64,000 nucleotides of DNA from Xanthostigma xanthostigma. Its lineage: Eukaryota; Arthropoda; Insecta; Raphidioptera; Raphidiidae. How positions within the stretch are numbered: the first letter of the stretch is position 1; the number at the start of each line of letters is the position of its first letter. Of the stretch, positions 55,101 through 64,000 are shown one piece after another. Position numbers and translations under genes: made by a program. The stretch lies in NCBI GenBank assembly GCA_963575645.1, contig OY754465.1, forward strand, positions 1,860,001-1,924,000, in the 5' to 3' direction. The notes under the pieces were generated by a model, which saw only the letters and a program-made list of their open reading frames with translations, was not told the origin of the DNA and did no database searches.

Positions 55101-56717
55101 AGTTGTTTTTTTGTTTTATTTTTGTACAAAAAAAATAAAATAATGATTTATAAGAGCTTTTTATTATTAAAAAAGCCAAGTAAAATAAAAATAAATCAAA
55201 ATAAAACAGAAATCCTCAAGATTACCACGATAATTCAATAGAAATAACAATTCATGCAGTCATGGCTAACTCTGATCCAAGTATTTTTTCCCAATGCTAA
55301 TTTCGCTATGTGCACCTTACGCGTTTACATACTGTATGTAGTTACGGGAATAAATCTTTATCATCGATGCAACAAACAGCAAAGCTACGTTATAAAATGT
55401 TATAACTGAATCGTTTTTTTTTTAAGGATAATAGCTATGTTCCAATCCTTCTGCAAACGGTAACATCGTCAGTCACGCGCGTCGACTTTGCACTGTTTTA
55501 TGGCCTAAAGGACAATTCTATAACCGTTCTAATCTCGGTTGGAACACGTTTTAGCTTACTGCGCATGACTGTGACTATATTACCATTCGCATAGAAACGT
55601 TGGAACAGAGCTATCGAAATCTGATTTAAAATTTTGGTTTCATTATTAAATTATCACGTTTATTCACCAAAAAACAAAACACGACTTGACTGATAACAAA
55701 ACACGACTTGACTGATAACAAAACACGATCACATAGTGCTTGAGTGTACAGCAAACCAAGTTATGTGCTAAGGGCGCGCAGCATAAGCAACATCGGAGTT
55801 TAGCGTCTGTTATAATTATTTTGGATACGGAATCAAATAAGAATAAATATCGACTATCGATAATTTCGGAATCGGAGCTTAGTAACATCTTTCGTAGTTA
55901 CGTTTTAATAAACACAAAAATGAAGAACACAAACAATACTTACAGAAGAATGTATCGGAACAATTACTTCAGTGCCGAGAGGTGCTTGTAGAAGTAAAAC
56001 CGTACTATCAGGATATGCTTTTCTAATATCATCATCAGTTACATACAATAATTTAGTGTTCTGTATATCTTCTGTGACGTTTTTAATACTCTGTTGTATC
56101 CATTTTCTATGACAATCTAGCATTTGTTCATGCTCGTCGAGTTTTGATATTTCCTTTTTTAAATGTGCTAGTTTTTCTCCAAGTTCTTGAGTATTGCAGT
56201 TTGGACCGGCACCTCTAAAAAATATGCCATTTTAAAACTATGGAAGCGGGTAAATGTGGACATGTCAAATTGATCGTAATTTTACGAAATCTTACCGCCA
56301 TTGAATACTATTTTTACTCTTTTTTTCAATAAGTCCAATGCCTTCCAAAACATTGGTAATGTCATATATTCGGCGTTTTTGTCGAACAGCCAAAACATCG
56401 GCAGCCTAAATAATAGCAGAAACAAAAAATAGGTCAGTTAACAAAAAATTGTGAGGTTAAATCAATGTACTTACAGCTTTCAAATCCAAAACTCCATCCT
56501 TTGCTTTTTGTAGTAATGATACAAAACGTGTTGTCAGCAGACCCAACGATTTTTCAAATCGAGTATTCTGCTGATTGTCTACCATTTCTTCGTTTTCAAT
56601 ATTTTTTTTCAAACTGTTGTCAGAAATTTTCAAACTTCGCACTATGTAACTATAGATCTTAATCATAAAATCAAACACGAACATTCCTATCATCAACACA
56701 GATTTACCGCTACTCAT
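52168..56717 (-). CDS. E2F: E2F transcription factor, E2F4/5-like
   Basis: Six exons: 56475-56585 (or from 56717), 56296-56405, 55944-56214, 54618-54737, 53834-54017 and 52168-52283. All are GT-AG and in phase. The DNA-binding winged helix reads [38 protein letters not shown], then [21 protein letters not shown]. The coiled-coil/marked-box part follows ([40 protein letters not shown]). The C-terminus [17 protein letters not shown] then [10 protein letters not shown] is the pocket-protein-binding motif typical of E2F4/5. Protein of 303 aa from MVDNQQN (good Kozak context) or 347 aa from MSSGKSV. It binds E2F sites with DP partner and controls S-phase genes. Confidence 0.93.
52445..52560. repeat. 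Palindromic repeat family B, copy 2, with hammerhead-like core
   Basis: The word ctgaagaaggtccaaatccg followed by gatcgaaacg has the order CTGANGA - stem - GAAA, and runs into the family-B arm ttgtctgaaaaattggtcga. It lies in the last E2F intron. Confidence 0.5.
53294..53798. mobile_element. 505-bp MITE in E2F intron 5
   Basis: Inverted ends of about 22 bp, ggcactttacatggctattt on the left, with one mismatch on the right. The interior contains a hairpin around gtattggccttatttgtc. Its right end is about 35 bp from E2F exon 5. No target duplication clear. Confidence 0.7.
54105..54145 (+). repeat. Hammerhead-like core sequence
   Basis: Reads ctgaagatgatacaaaacg then tatcgaaacg. A 5-bp stem gatac/gtatc sits between CTGAAGA and GAAA, as in the conserved core of hammerhead ribozymes carried by Penelope-like retroelements. 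The stem III and cleavage site required for activity are not evident, so it may be a decayed copy. Confidence 0.35.
54770..55334. mobile_element. 565-bp Tc1/mariner-type MITE, copy 2 (E2F intron 3)
   Basis: Same family as 44711-45283, same orientation, with TA at both ends. It begins 33 bp upstream (in transcript terms) of E2F exon 4 (54737), so the branch-point region of that intron lies in or beside the insertion. Confidence 0.88.
55432..55613. mobile_element. Short MITE family D, copy 1 (E2F intron 3)
   Basis: Ends tagctatgttccaa and the complement of ttggaacagagcta. A related copy lies at 58677-58830. Both contain tggaacacgttttag and actgcgcatgactgt. Flanking TA is possible. Confidence 0.7.
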
Positions 56718-57294
56718 GATAGGTCAAATCGGTCAAATTATTCAAAGAACAGGGGTGTACTTACTATTTTTTTCGATGCCAATTTGTATTTTTTCTTTTA
56801 ATATTTTATTCTATTTTTCCTCACATTTAAAACACTTTTTTATACTCAAATCTTTGATTAACGTCTGATTCAATAAATTAAAATTATCGACCAATTTTTC
56901 AGACAATATATTGTCTGAAAAAATAGGTCGATAATTTTATTTATTGAACTTTTTCATACTTATATCTAGGAATTAATTTTTATGTATTCTACAACCTTCT
57001 CGCAAAAATGTCCTGTTATATAAGAAAACTACGTCAAAATCGATCTATCCATTGAGGATGAAGAAATATGTTACAGACAGACAGACAAAGAAACAAATGC
57101 ACACATTTGCAAACGTAAACACAAACGATAGCAGCCCCTAGTTTTAAATAGAAAATAGTAATGGTGTGTATGGCATCTATTATGACATAATATCGAGAAA
57201 AGGACGTTGAACGCATTATAATTAATATATTATAAATTCTATAAAGAAAATATTGCGGTGTTTATATTATTGTAAATGTATTTTAAAGCCAAAT
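56718..57294. other. Intergenic region between E2F and the WD40 gene
   Basis: It has the E2F promoter on its left and the 3' end of the WD40 gene on its right, both minus strand. It contains palindromic repeat family B copy 3 at 56868-56946, where the arms attatcgaccaatttttcag and complement meet without a spacer. Nothing else recognised. Confidence 0.5.
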
Positions 57295-60200
57295 TTAAAA
57301 TTCTATTTGATACAACTTTTTTCCAGCACAAAATGCAATTCTCGGATTTGTTGAATCAGGAATTACCTTCCCACCTCTTTTGGATTTGCGTATTGGACCT
57401 CCATCTATACAATATACAGCTCCAGTAAGACCGCGAACGTTGCTTATTGTCTATAAATAAAAAGTATATTTTTATGAAAATTTGAGTGAAAATTTGTTAA
57501 TTTAACAATAATTTATACCTATAGGTCATTAATAATATTATAATAGCTTAAAAAAAAATTAAACTAAAATCAAAATCATGTTTTCAAGATAATGTTTGAA
57601 GTTTGTCAATGGATATTGAAATCTTTTCCTAGGAATTTAAAATTTGATAAAATTCGGAACCCAAAAGAATGGTGAGACCTCTGGTGAGAAATGCACTGAA
57701 CTGTCCTAAGGGAGGTTTTTGACAGGTAAACTATGGAGGCATAAGGTAAGCATTGATTTAGAAAAGCATGATGGAGGCTAGGTTAGTCTCCATCATGTCT
57801 GTCAAAAACCCCCCTTATGACAGTTCGGCGCATTTCTCAACAGAGGTCTCACCATTCCTTTGGGTTTCGAATTGATTAACAATAATTAGCTTTAATTTAC
57901 CAAATGAGAGCGATTGTCGACTATTCTGAAAATATTTTGGTCTGAGCCTCCACATACGATCAAATCTTTCGTTAGAAATTTTCCAGAATACAGCTGTAAA
58001 AATTGAAAATAAATTGTAGAAAGCGTAGAAAACCATAACAATTTGGTATTAATTTTAATGATACCATTGAAGGATATATATCGGGCTCCAAACTTGCGAG
58101 TAAACTTCCAGTTCGAAAGTCCCAAACTTGAAGGGAGTCAGTTTTTTGATACGAACAAGTTAAAATCTAAAAAAAAAATCGAGTCAAATTCCAGTTTTTA
58201 CATTTTTAGTATTTATTTCGAGAAAAACAAAGTCTTATGAAATGATAGGTGGTTGATGAGATGACTAATCTGAATATAGAGAATAAAATTTTCAAAAATA
58301 GTTTTATTTTAAGTACTGAAATTGCGGTCTTATCTGCTTTGATTTATTTTAAAAGCCACTCGGAATGATCATTGCTTGTATTCTTTTTTTATTGTATAAT
58401 GCAAATCAAGGACCTGTTTTCCGTTTTTGCTAATATCCAGGCTGTCTCCACAGATATGAGGACCAGAAATATGGCGGATTGAAGTAGGCTGACGAATATC
58501 CCAAAATTGTACTGTGTCATCCCAACCACCCGATATAAATTCATACATTGAAAGTGGGTGAAAAACAGCTGAAAAAATCCTGGAACTATGGCCATCCATT
58601 ACATCAGGTTTATCACTACAAACGAAAACATTACTTAATTCAATACTGTTCATAACTTAAAAGTACACTTTATATAAGCTCTGTTCCAACCTTTCTTGAA
58701 ACGATAGCAGAACTATTATAGTCTTGCGCAGTAGCTAAAACGAATCTGTATCGGTTTTGGAACACGTTTTAGTTACTGCGCATGACTGTAACGGTACTGC
58801 TACCGTTCTCAGAGAGACTGGAACAGAGTTATTGTAAAGAGAAAACAATTGTTTGTTGGATATATTTCAGGCATAAGTTTACCGATTGAGTGATAATGAT
58901 CGATTAAAATGTGTCTAGAAAAAAATTAAATCAGAGGAATGTACATGGGGCGGCAAATTCAAGCTTGAACCCTGGTGCATAGACGACTAGCGGCGGGCCT
59001 GTTTTTACTAACATATTTATTGTTGTAATTTGTAAAGTATACCTGTGTACAAAAACACGTTCTTGCATTTTAGTTTCTTCATCATACAAGAAAAGTTTTC
59101 CATCGTCTCCAAAAGTTATGAATTTTGGTAAACGAGGATGATAAGTTAAGCCTAATGTTTGTCTTTTTTCATGTATTTTGTAAACACACTGAAGAAAGTT
59201 ATAATTCCAACATCTAACATAACCATCCGTATCTTTAATAAGAACACAAATAAAAAAGTATAAATATCTCCTTAAAAAATCTACACAAGGGATGGGATGC
59301 CTGGCAGATGAGACGGCATAAGAGAGCGTCATGCCGTTTTTTCGTCACGGCATGTTTTACTGCCAAGGCGCGCCGATAGATGTTTCACATCAAAATTAAT
59401 TTTGAATCGGTGTCTTTTTAGAAACGAATTAAAAATTAGTTAAAAATTATTTATAATTTTTGAATGGGTCCCACTAAACCCACACCTTGTAACAGAAGCT
59501 AGAAACATGATACCAATCAGTCTGAATTTTTCAAACAAAGTTGTTTATAAACATTTTATTACAATAACATTATAATTATTAATTACGAACGAGTTATTAT
59601 CACAGTAGAGTCCTGATTATCTGACACTGTCTATGTTCAACCAAGGTACTTTTTTGTTAACCATAACTGTACACACTGCATTTGCTGTAATTACATGTAT
59701 AGTTAACAATTGATCGGTTAATTATTTGAATTTATCTGCACTTACAAATCTATCTAAAAACATAGTGCAAGTAATACGGCTACTGAAACGATTTCTTATA
59801 CTGGACACTTGTTATTTTCCTTTCTTTCATCCCCCATTGGCCTTTCCCGCATTATCCGAATTTTTCGAATCTATAATACGCGCCACGGATCTAAAAGGTT
59901 CGGAAGCTAGTCACAAACAGCGTCGCAAAGGCACATTTTAGAGCCGTTGAGACTCTCACCACCTCCCAGCTGCCTGCACGGAACGTGCGCTCGTCGGTGA
60001 TTGGCCGTGATCCCTCGTTGCCTTTGTCACTTGTCGCTTTCCTGCTTTAAAGTACAGTCGAGTACGCTATTGTCAATTTGTTATTGTTATTTTAGTTTTG
60101 TTCAGTTGCGAGTTTGTAGTTTTTCAACAGACTGTACAAGCGCAAGCTCGCATTCGCATCTAACTTCCGAGCCTTTTAGATTCGTGGCGCGTATTGTACT

Positions 60201-62358
60201 TTAGGTTGCATTTATGTCAGATAATCGGAGCTTTACTGTTTTTGCTTACGTGAACAAATAAGGCAATTGCTACGGGGGTGACTTTTATGAACAGGTCGAT
60301 GCTTTATTGCAGTTATTGGTGATGATCTGGCGTCAGTGTCTTCTAGACAATGAATAGCCTCACCGTTGTGTACATTATATAATTTTAACTGACCATCGCT
60401 GAAGCCAGCCGCCAAATATTCAAAGTTTTCAGTGTATTTACAGCACAATATATCGCTGGTTCCTGATCTGTATAAAAATATTAAAGAATGAAATTAAAAC
60501 TAGAGTGACCTGTGCGAATTATTCGCACTAAATAAGTATAATTATATAATAATTATCACTTTACAAAATTATTTTTTAAATATTATTGCAGGTATTCAAT
60601 TCGTTTCTAATTTTGCACACTGCTTATAACGTTCTTCTTTTTGGAATATTACAATATGAAGCTCAGATGACAGATCGAAGAAATATTTTACTAAAATTGT
60701 CATATAGAGGCGCAAGTAGCAAAAGCGTTGAGCTAAGCCGTCAGATGGCATCATGCAGCATTGCTGTGACGTTGTTCAGCGTTGCTCGCTGTTTCAAAAT
60801 TAAAGCCGTCAGATGGCAGTATGCAGTATTGTGTCTGTTGTATTACAATATGAAGGTCAGATGACAGATCGAAGTGTTGACGTTGTTTCAAAATTAAAGC
60901 CGTCAGATGTCAGACGTTGTTCAGCGTCGCTGTATTTTAATTAATTTACAAAAACAAAAGCAATGATAAATTTTTTATTTGTCGATGTCAGTAGAGCAAA
61001 CAATTATCTGTAAAATGATATATAATTTATGTGGAGAAATTGTGTGGTTTTTTCTAAAAAGGGAGGCAAACATCTTTAACCTTAGCGTATTAATATATAT
61101 GATGATTAGTCGAATTGTGCCGGTAATTACAAAAATTAGAGACATAACAGTTTTCTCAAAAGTTTGATTTACTTTCCGAGCAAAGTCCAAAAATGTAACA
61201 CACCAAATATTTGTATTGGCTAACTGCAAACATTTGGAAAACTTATGGTACAAAAATTAGTATTTTAATTTTTTTTAACAGATGTTTTTGCGATGTAATA
61301 CGTCGGAAATTTATATATCGATCTTTTGATGCATTAATAAAAAATTTCCAAACCAATATTGGAATTTCACATAAAACGATAGACATCTGGTGACACAAAT
61401 TTAAACTAGAAACACTGCATTTTTCATGCTGTTACTGTGATATGTACTTATATGAAAAATTGCGAAATCGACATTACATTAAATGATAAGATCTGTCCAT
61501 ACGTTAAATCCCAAAATAATATATAAAATAGCGCGTTGGTTTCAAAAAAAAGTTTAAAATCGACAAGTAACCAGTCAGCAATGAGCAATCTTTTTCGATA
61601 CATTGCATGAAAATGCAACGATGTATCCGATGTATCGAATAAATCGATACATTGTAAAATTAATGTTTTCAATGTATCGATGTATATCGAATATTCCTAA
61701 TATGCATTTGTAGGTTCTTGATCGTTGGACGTGACTCTGCTATCTGTACAAATTTTTCAAAAATATAAATTTAAGTATTTTTTCTCTTTGGCATTCGGTG
61801 CCTATCGACGGCGTTTGGATGAGCGTTTTGATTCCCTTGATGTTACCGTCAGGGCCCACACTACGGATTGCGAGCAAACGCTACAAACGTTTTTGGAATT
61901 TGTTAAACCTTCCACACCGAAACAACAAAACCCTTTCGTCTAAATACACCTTTACCCGATTTTTGTCCGTTCCATTTATCGCGCAACTTCAGGGCTATTG
62001 CTGTATTGAGATATTGTATAAGAAGACTTATTTCACAGTTGGACATAAATATTAAAAAAAAAAGAAACGCTAGCCGATGGATGCGCTCCCATTCATATTC
62101 TCAATGAAAAACTTACATTTTCGTTGAGATAGATATATTTCCTTCGATAATATCATCGCATTCAGTTATCATTTGTAATAAATTAGTAGCATTGTCTAGC
62201 TGAGTTATATCAGAATATACACTACTAATGCTAGCACCCTTAAAGCTTTTACTTATGCTATGTGGTCTGTAAGGAGCCCCTGACGTGGGTCGAGTCGGGC
62301 CAGCTATAGATCTTCTTTGGGGCCCAGCTGTTGTTACTCTTTCGTTTATATCAACCAT
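57295..62358 (-). CDS. WD40-repeat beta-propeller protein
   Basis: Seven exons: 62117-62358, 60250-60467, 59043-59232, 58414-58615, 58065-58166, 57901-57993 and 57295-57450. All junctions keep phase, giving 400 aa. After an ~80-residue Arg/Ser/Pro-rich leader (MVDINERVTTAGPQRRS) come WD-type blades: AAGFSDGQLKLYNV, DGYVRCWNYNF, GDDGKLFLYDE, HSSRIFSAVFHP with SGGWDDTVQFWDIR, and TDSLQVWDFRTGSLL. The C-terminus is GKKLYQIEF. I cannot assign a named family. A scaffold role is typical of WD40 proteins. The exon-4 donor (CAG|GTCCTT) is weak but the join GKQ-ILTCSY restores a normal blade. Confidence 0.85.
57654..57869. mobile_element. Fold-back MITE in WD40 gene intron 6
   Basis: Arms of about 70 bp share aatggtgagacctctg and ggtttttgacag with a few mismatches. 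The right end is about 31 bp from exon 6 (57901). No ORF. Confidence 0.8.
58677..58830. mobile_element. Short MITE family D, copy 2 (WD40 gene intron 3)
   Basis: Ends agctctgttccaac and the complement of tggaacagagtt. It shares interior words with 55432-55613. Confidence 0.7.
59603..60238. mobile_element. 636-bp pogo/Tigger-like MITE in WD40 gene intron 2
   Basis: The ends cagtagagtcctgattatct and, in reverse complement, cagtaaagctccgattatct resemble Tigger/pogo termini. Interior inverted words (gcgccacggatctaaaaggt and its relative near 60160) extend the symmetry. The expected TA duplication is not seen. Its right end is only 11 bp beyond WD40 exon 2, next to the donor. Confidence 0.65.
60495..61110. 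mobile_element. Interspersed repeat family A, copy 2 (WD40 gene intron 1)
   Basis: Inverted counterpart of 28680-29265. A 92-codon ORF at 60586-60864 is nearly the same as one at 28903-29181, but codon positions do not look selected and no domain is visible. Confidence 0.7.
61111..62116. other. Rest of WD40 gene intron 1
   Basis: About 1 kb with repeated gatacattg and atgtatcga words near 61590-61690, probably an old transposon end. No exon or RNA gene seen. Confidence 0.4.
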
Positions 62359-62964
62359 TGTATTATTGTACTGTTTGTATTTACTTCTTTTTTGAAATTG
62401 TTAGGGTAAATTTTTTTATGGACTTTTCTTGAGTTTTCAATTTTTTGTTACAAATTTTTGGACATTTTTAAATTTTTTTTACATTGAATTTCTATTTTAA
62501 ATATTAAAAATTTTGAAAACCAGTATGTTTTTTTGATTTGTTTTTTCTACGTTCGATTTTGTTTTTTGGGATATCCTTGAAATTTACATTTGACTTAAAT
62601 GTGCATTGTGCACAATGTGCAGCAGATTTCATGGCGTGCAACTACAAAGAACGTAAAAAGTCAACTGATATTTGTATGTAAAAATATATATATATTTTTT
62701 TATTTATATTTTGTCGTTTTTTTTTGTTATGAAATTAATTAATTTGGGTTGACAGTCATTTGACATCTGCAGTTAATTCAAGATTTTAATTCCTAGAAAT
62801 TTGCAAACAAATTCCAAAACTCATAACATAACCTATTTGTTTTGATTTATTTTTGTGCAACGGCTCATTATAATTCTGTTCGTAATTTTTTAATAACATT
62901 TAAAATTTGTTACAGGCGTATTTGAAATCATTCACAAATAAAATTTATTTTGCAAAAGTTCAAG
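62359..62964. promoter_or_regulatory. Divergent upstream region of the WD40 and SMG6-like genes
   Basis: 606 bp between divergent start codons, so likely a bidirectional promoter region. An acceptor-like tttgttacag at about 62907-62916 may end a 5'-UTR intron of the right-hand gene. No TATA box stands out among the T runs. Confidence 0.4.
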
Positions 62965-64000
62965 ATGTCAAAAGCAAAACCACAGCAACAATTGTATCGA
63001 CCTGGAAGTGGTCCTCTAAGAAAATCCGAAAATGAAGGTAATAGATACGATTCTGGCAGTAATGTCAGCCTTAATTCCTTAGTAGATGATAGAAGAGAGA
63101 ACAACAGACAAAATCGGGGAAGATCAAATAAGTATAGACAGGAGAATCCAAATGAATTTAATAAATTACTATCGGATATTAATGGTTTAAATATTTCACA
63201 AGCTACTTCTGTTTCAACAAATAATTTAATTGACAAAAGACGAAATAAGAAACCTGAACAGCCCATTTATGTTCCTAAGTCCATTGCTCACGCGAGAGGA
63301 AGTAGCGAAAAGTCTCCAACATTTGAATCGGTGTCCGAACCTTATATCGACGTCGCCGGCAGATTAGATAGGGACTATTACGACGGAAGATACAGACACG
63401 GAGGTAATCGTGACCATCGAAACGGTTTGAATAATCAATTCGGCAGTAGCGATCACATCAATGCCAACAACGCAAACAGAGGAAAAAGATATAATAACGT
63501 TCGCAGATACGGATGTACAAACGATGGCGATTTTAAACAAGATAACGATAGAGGCGGATGGAGGACTCATTCTCCGAGCGGACAAGGGAGGCGCGATCTT
63601 AGACAAAATTCTGAGCCGAGAACGATAGGGCCATCTCAAGATTCAAATCGAATTAGAGACACTCGAAGTGTAGAACCGGCGATGCCTAGGGAACGAACAA
63701 GAAATTGGCAATCTGAAAAGTTGCAGTATAAACCGCCGTCGGGGCGTAGAAATAGCTCATTTGCTATGAATTCAGATTCGAATTGTAAACGGTCAAAACC
63801 GCCTTTGAATTTAGATGCGTTGCCGCCTCGTTTGCGACAAAAATATTTAGCTGAAAACGGCATGGGACCTAGCAATTATACTCCAAATTCAGACGATAGC
63901 TGGGACGGTAGTAGCGTTACGTTCCAAGGAACAGGCACAGGCAACGGGAATTATCGGCACCCGCACAACGTGCCCAGAGGCCAGAACTTCCACATGCCTC
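62965..64000 (+). CDS. SMG6: SMG6/EST1A-like protein, N-terminal part, runs off window
   Basis: 345 codons, open to the window edge. The start is MSKAKPQQQLYRPGSGPLRK. Two short motifs, LYRPG-xx-PLRK (10-20) and KKPEQPIYVPK (95-105), resemble the exon-junction-complex-binding motifs at the N-terminus of SMG6, the endonuclease of nonsense-mediated mRNA decay. The rest is Arg/Asn/Ser/Gly-rich and probably disordered, as in SMG6, with a conserved-looking LNLDALPPRLRQKYLAENG near residue 280. The 14-3-3-like and PIN domains that would prove the call lie beyond the window. Alternative: another RNA-binding scaffold. Confidence 0.6.
   Translation, partial: MSKAKPQQQLYRPGSGPLRKSENEGNRYDSGSNVSLNSLVDDRRENNRQNRGRSNKYRQENPNEFNKLLSDINGLNISQATSVSTNNLIDKRRNKKPEQPIYVPKSIAHARGSSEKSPTFESVSEPYIDVAGRLDRDYYDGRYRHGGNRDHRNGLNNQFGSSDHINANNANRGKRYNNVRRYGCTNDGDFKQDNDRGGWRTHSPSGQGRRDLRQNSEPRTIGPSQDSNRIRDTRSVEPAMPRERTRNWQSEKLQYKPPSGRRNSSFAMNSDSNCKRSKPPLNLDALPPRLRQKYLAENGMGPSNYTPNSDDSWDGSSVTFQGTGTGNGNYRHPHNVPRGQNFHMP

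Overview
The window is insect-type nuclear DNA. It is AT-rich, its genes have spliceosomal GT-AG introns, it carries many small DNA-transposon derivatives, and the host genes are clearly animal (SBDS, MMAB, OXSM, GGNBP2, an E2F factor, a WD40 protein, an SMG6-like 5' part). I cannot name the species.

Region 1 (1-26226) is a Maverick/Polinton (adintovirus-like) integrated viral element. One nearly full copy runs from about 8870 to at least 26226. It has terminal inverted repeats of about 0.8-0.9 kb (8870-9813 and 25410-26226), whose outer parts are 91-bp tandem arrays rich in CCAAT boxes. All genes lie on the minus strand, packed almost end to end. In transcription order they are: protein-primed family B DNA polymerase; a 0.7 kb AT-rich repeat spacer; packaging ATPase; a basic DUF8207-like protein; a fibre-like protein; an unknown 268-aa protein; retrovirus-type integrase with chromodomain; PLA2-domain minor capsid protein; adenain-type protease; penton-like protein; a small basic protein; double-jelly-roll major capsid protein; a 40-aa mini-protein; and three unknown proteins. 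Together they cover replication (PolB), insertion (integrase), capsid building (MCP, penton, PLA2 protein, protease) and packaging (ATPase). Every recognisable enzyme keeps its catalytic residues. A second, partial copy fills 1-8869 at a constant offset of 16319 bp. Reading by eye I found only five substitutions and no indels, and it joins the first element's left repeat directly, without its own right repeat.

Region 2 (26227-34032) is gene-poor. It holds tRNA-derived repeats, fold-back elements, paired interspersed repeats and the 5' exons of one unidentified minus-strand gene.

Region 3 (34033-50447) holds host genes: SBDS (+), MMAB (-, four exons), OXSM (+, one exon) and GGNBP2 (-, five exons). 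Several transposons sit in their introns and flanks, including a hAT MITE with a perfect 8-bp target duplication and a PIF/Harbinger element with a transposase remnant.

Region 4 (50448-64000) holds an E2F4/5-like transcription factor (-, six exons), a 400-aa WD40 protein (-, seven exons) and, divergently, the start of an SMG6/EST1A-like gene (+) that runs off the window. Introns again carry MITEs, some within about 10-30 bp of splice sites. Exon structures were worked out by hand from splice consensus, reading phase and remembered family sequence; no alignment or transcript data were available.
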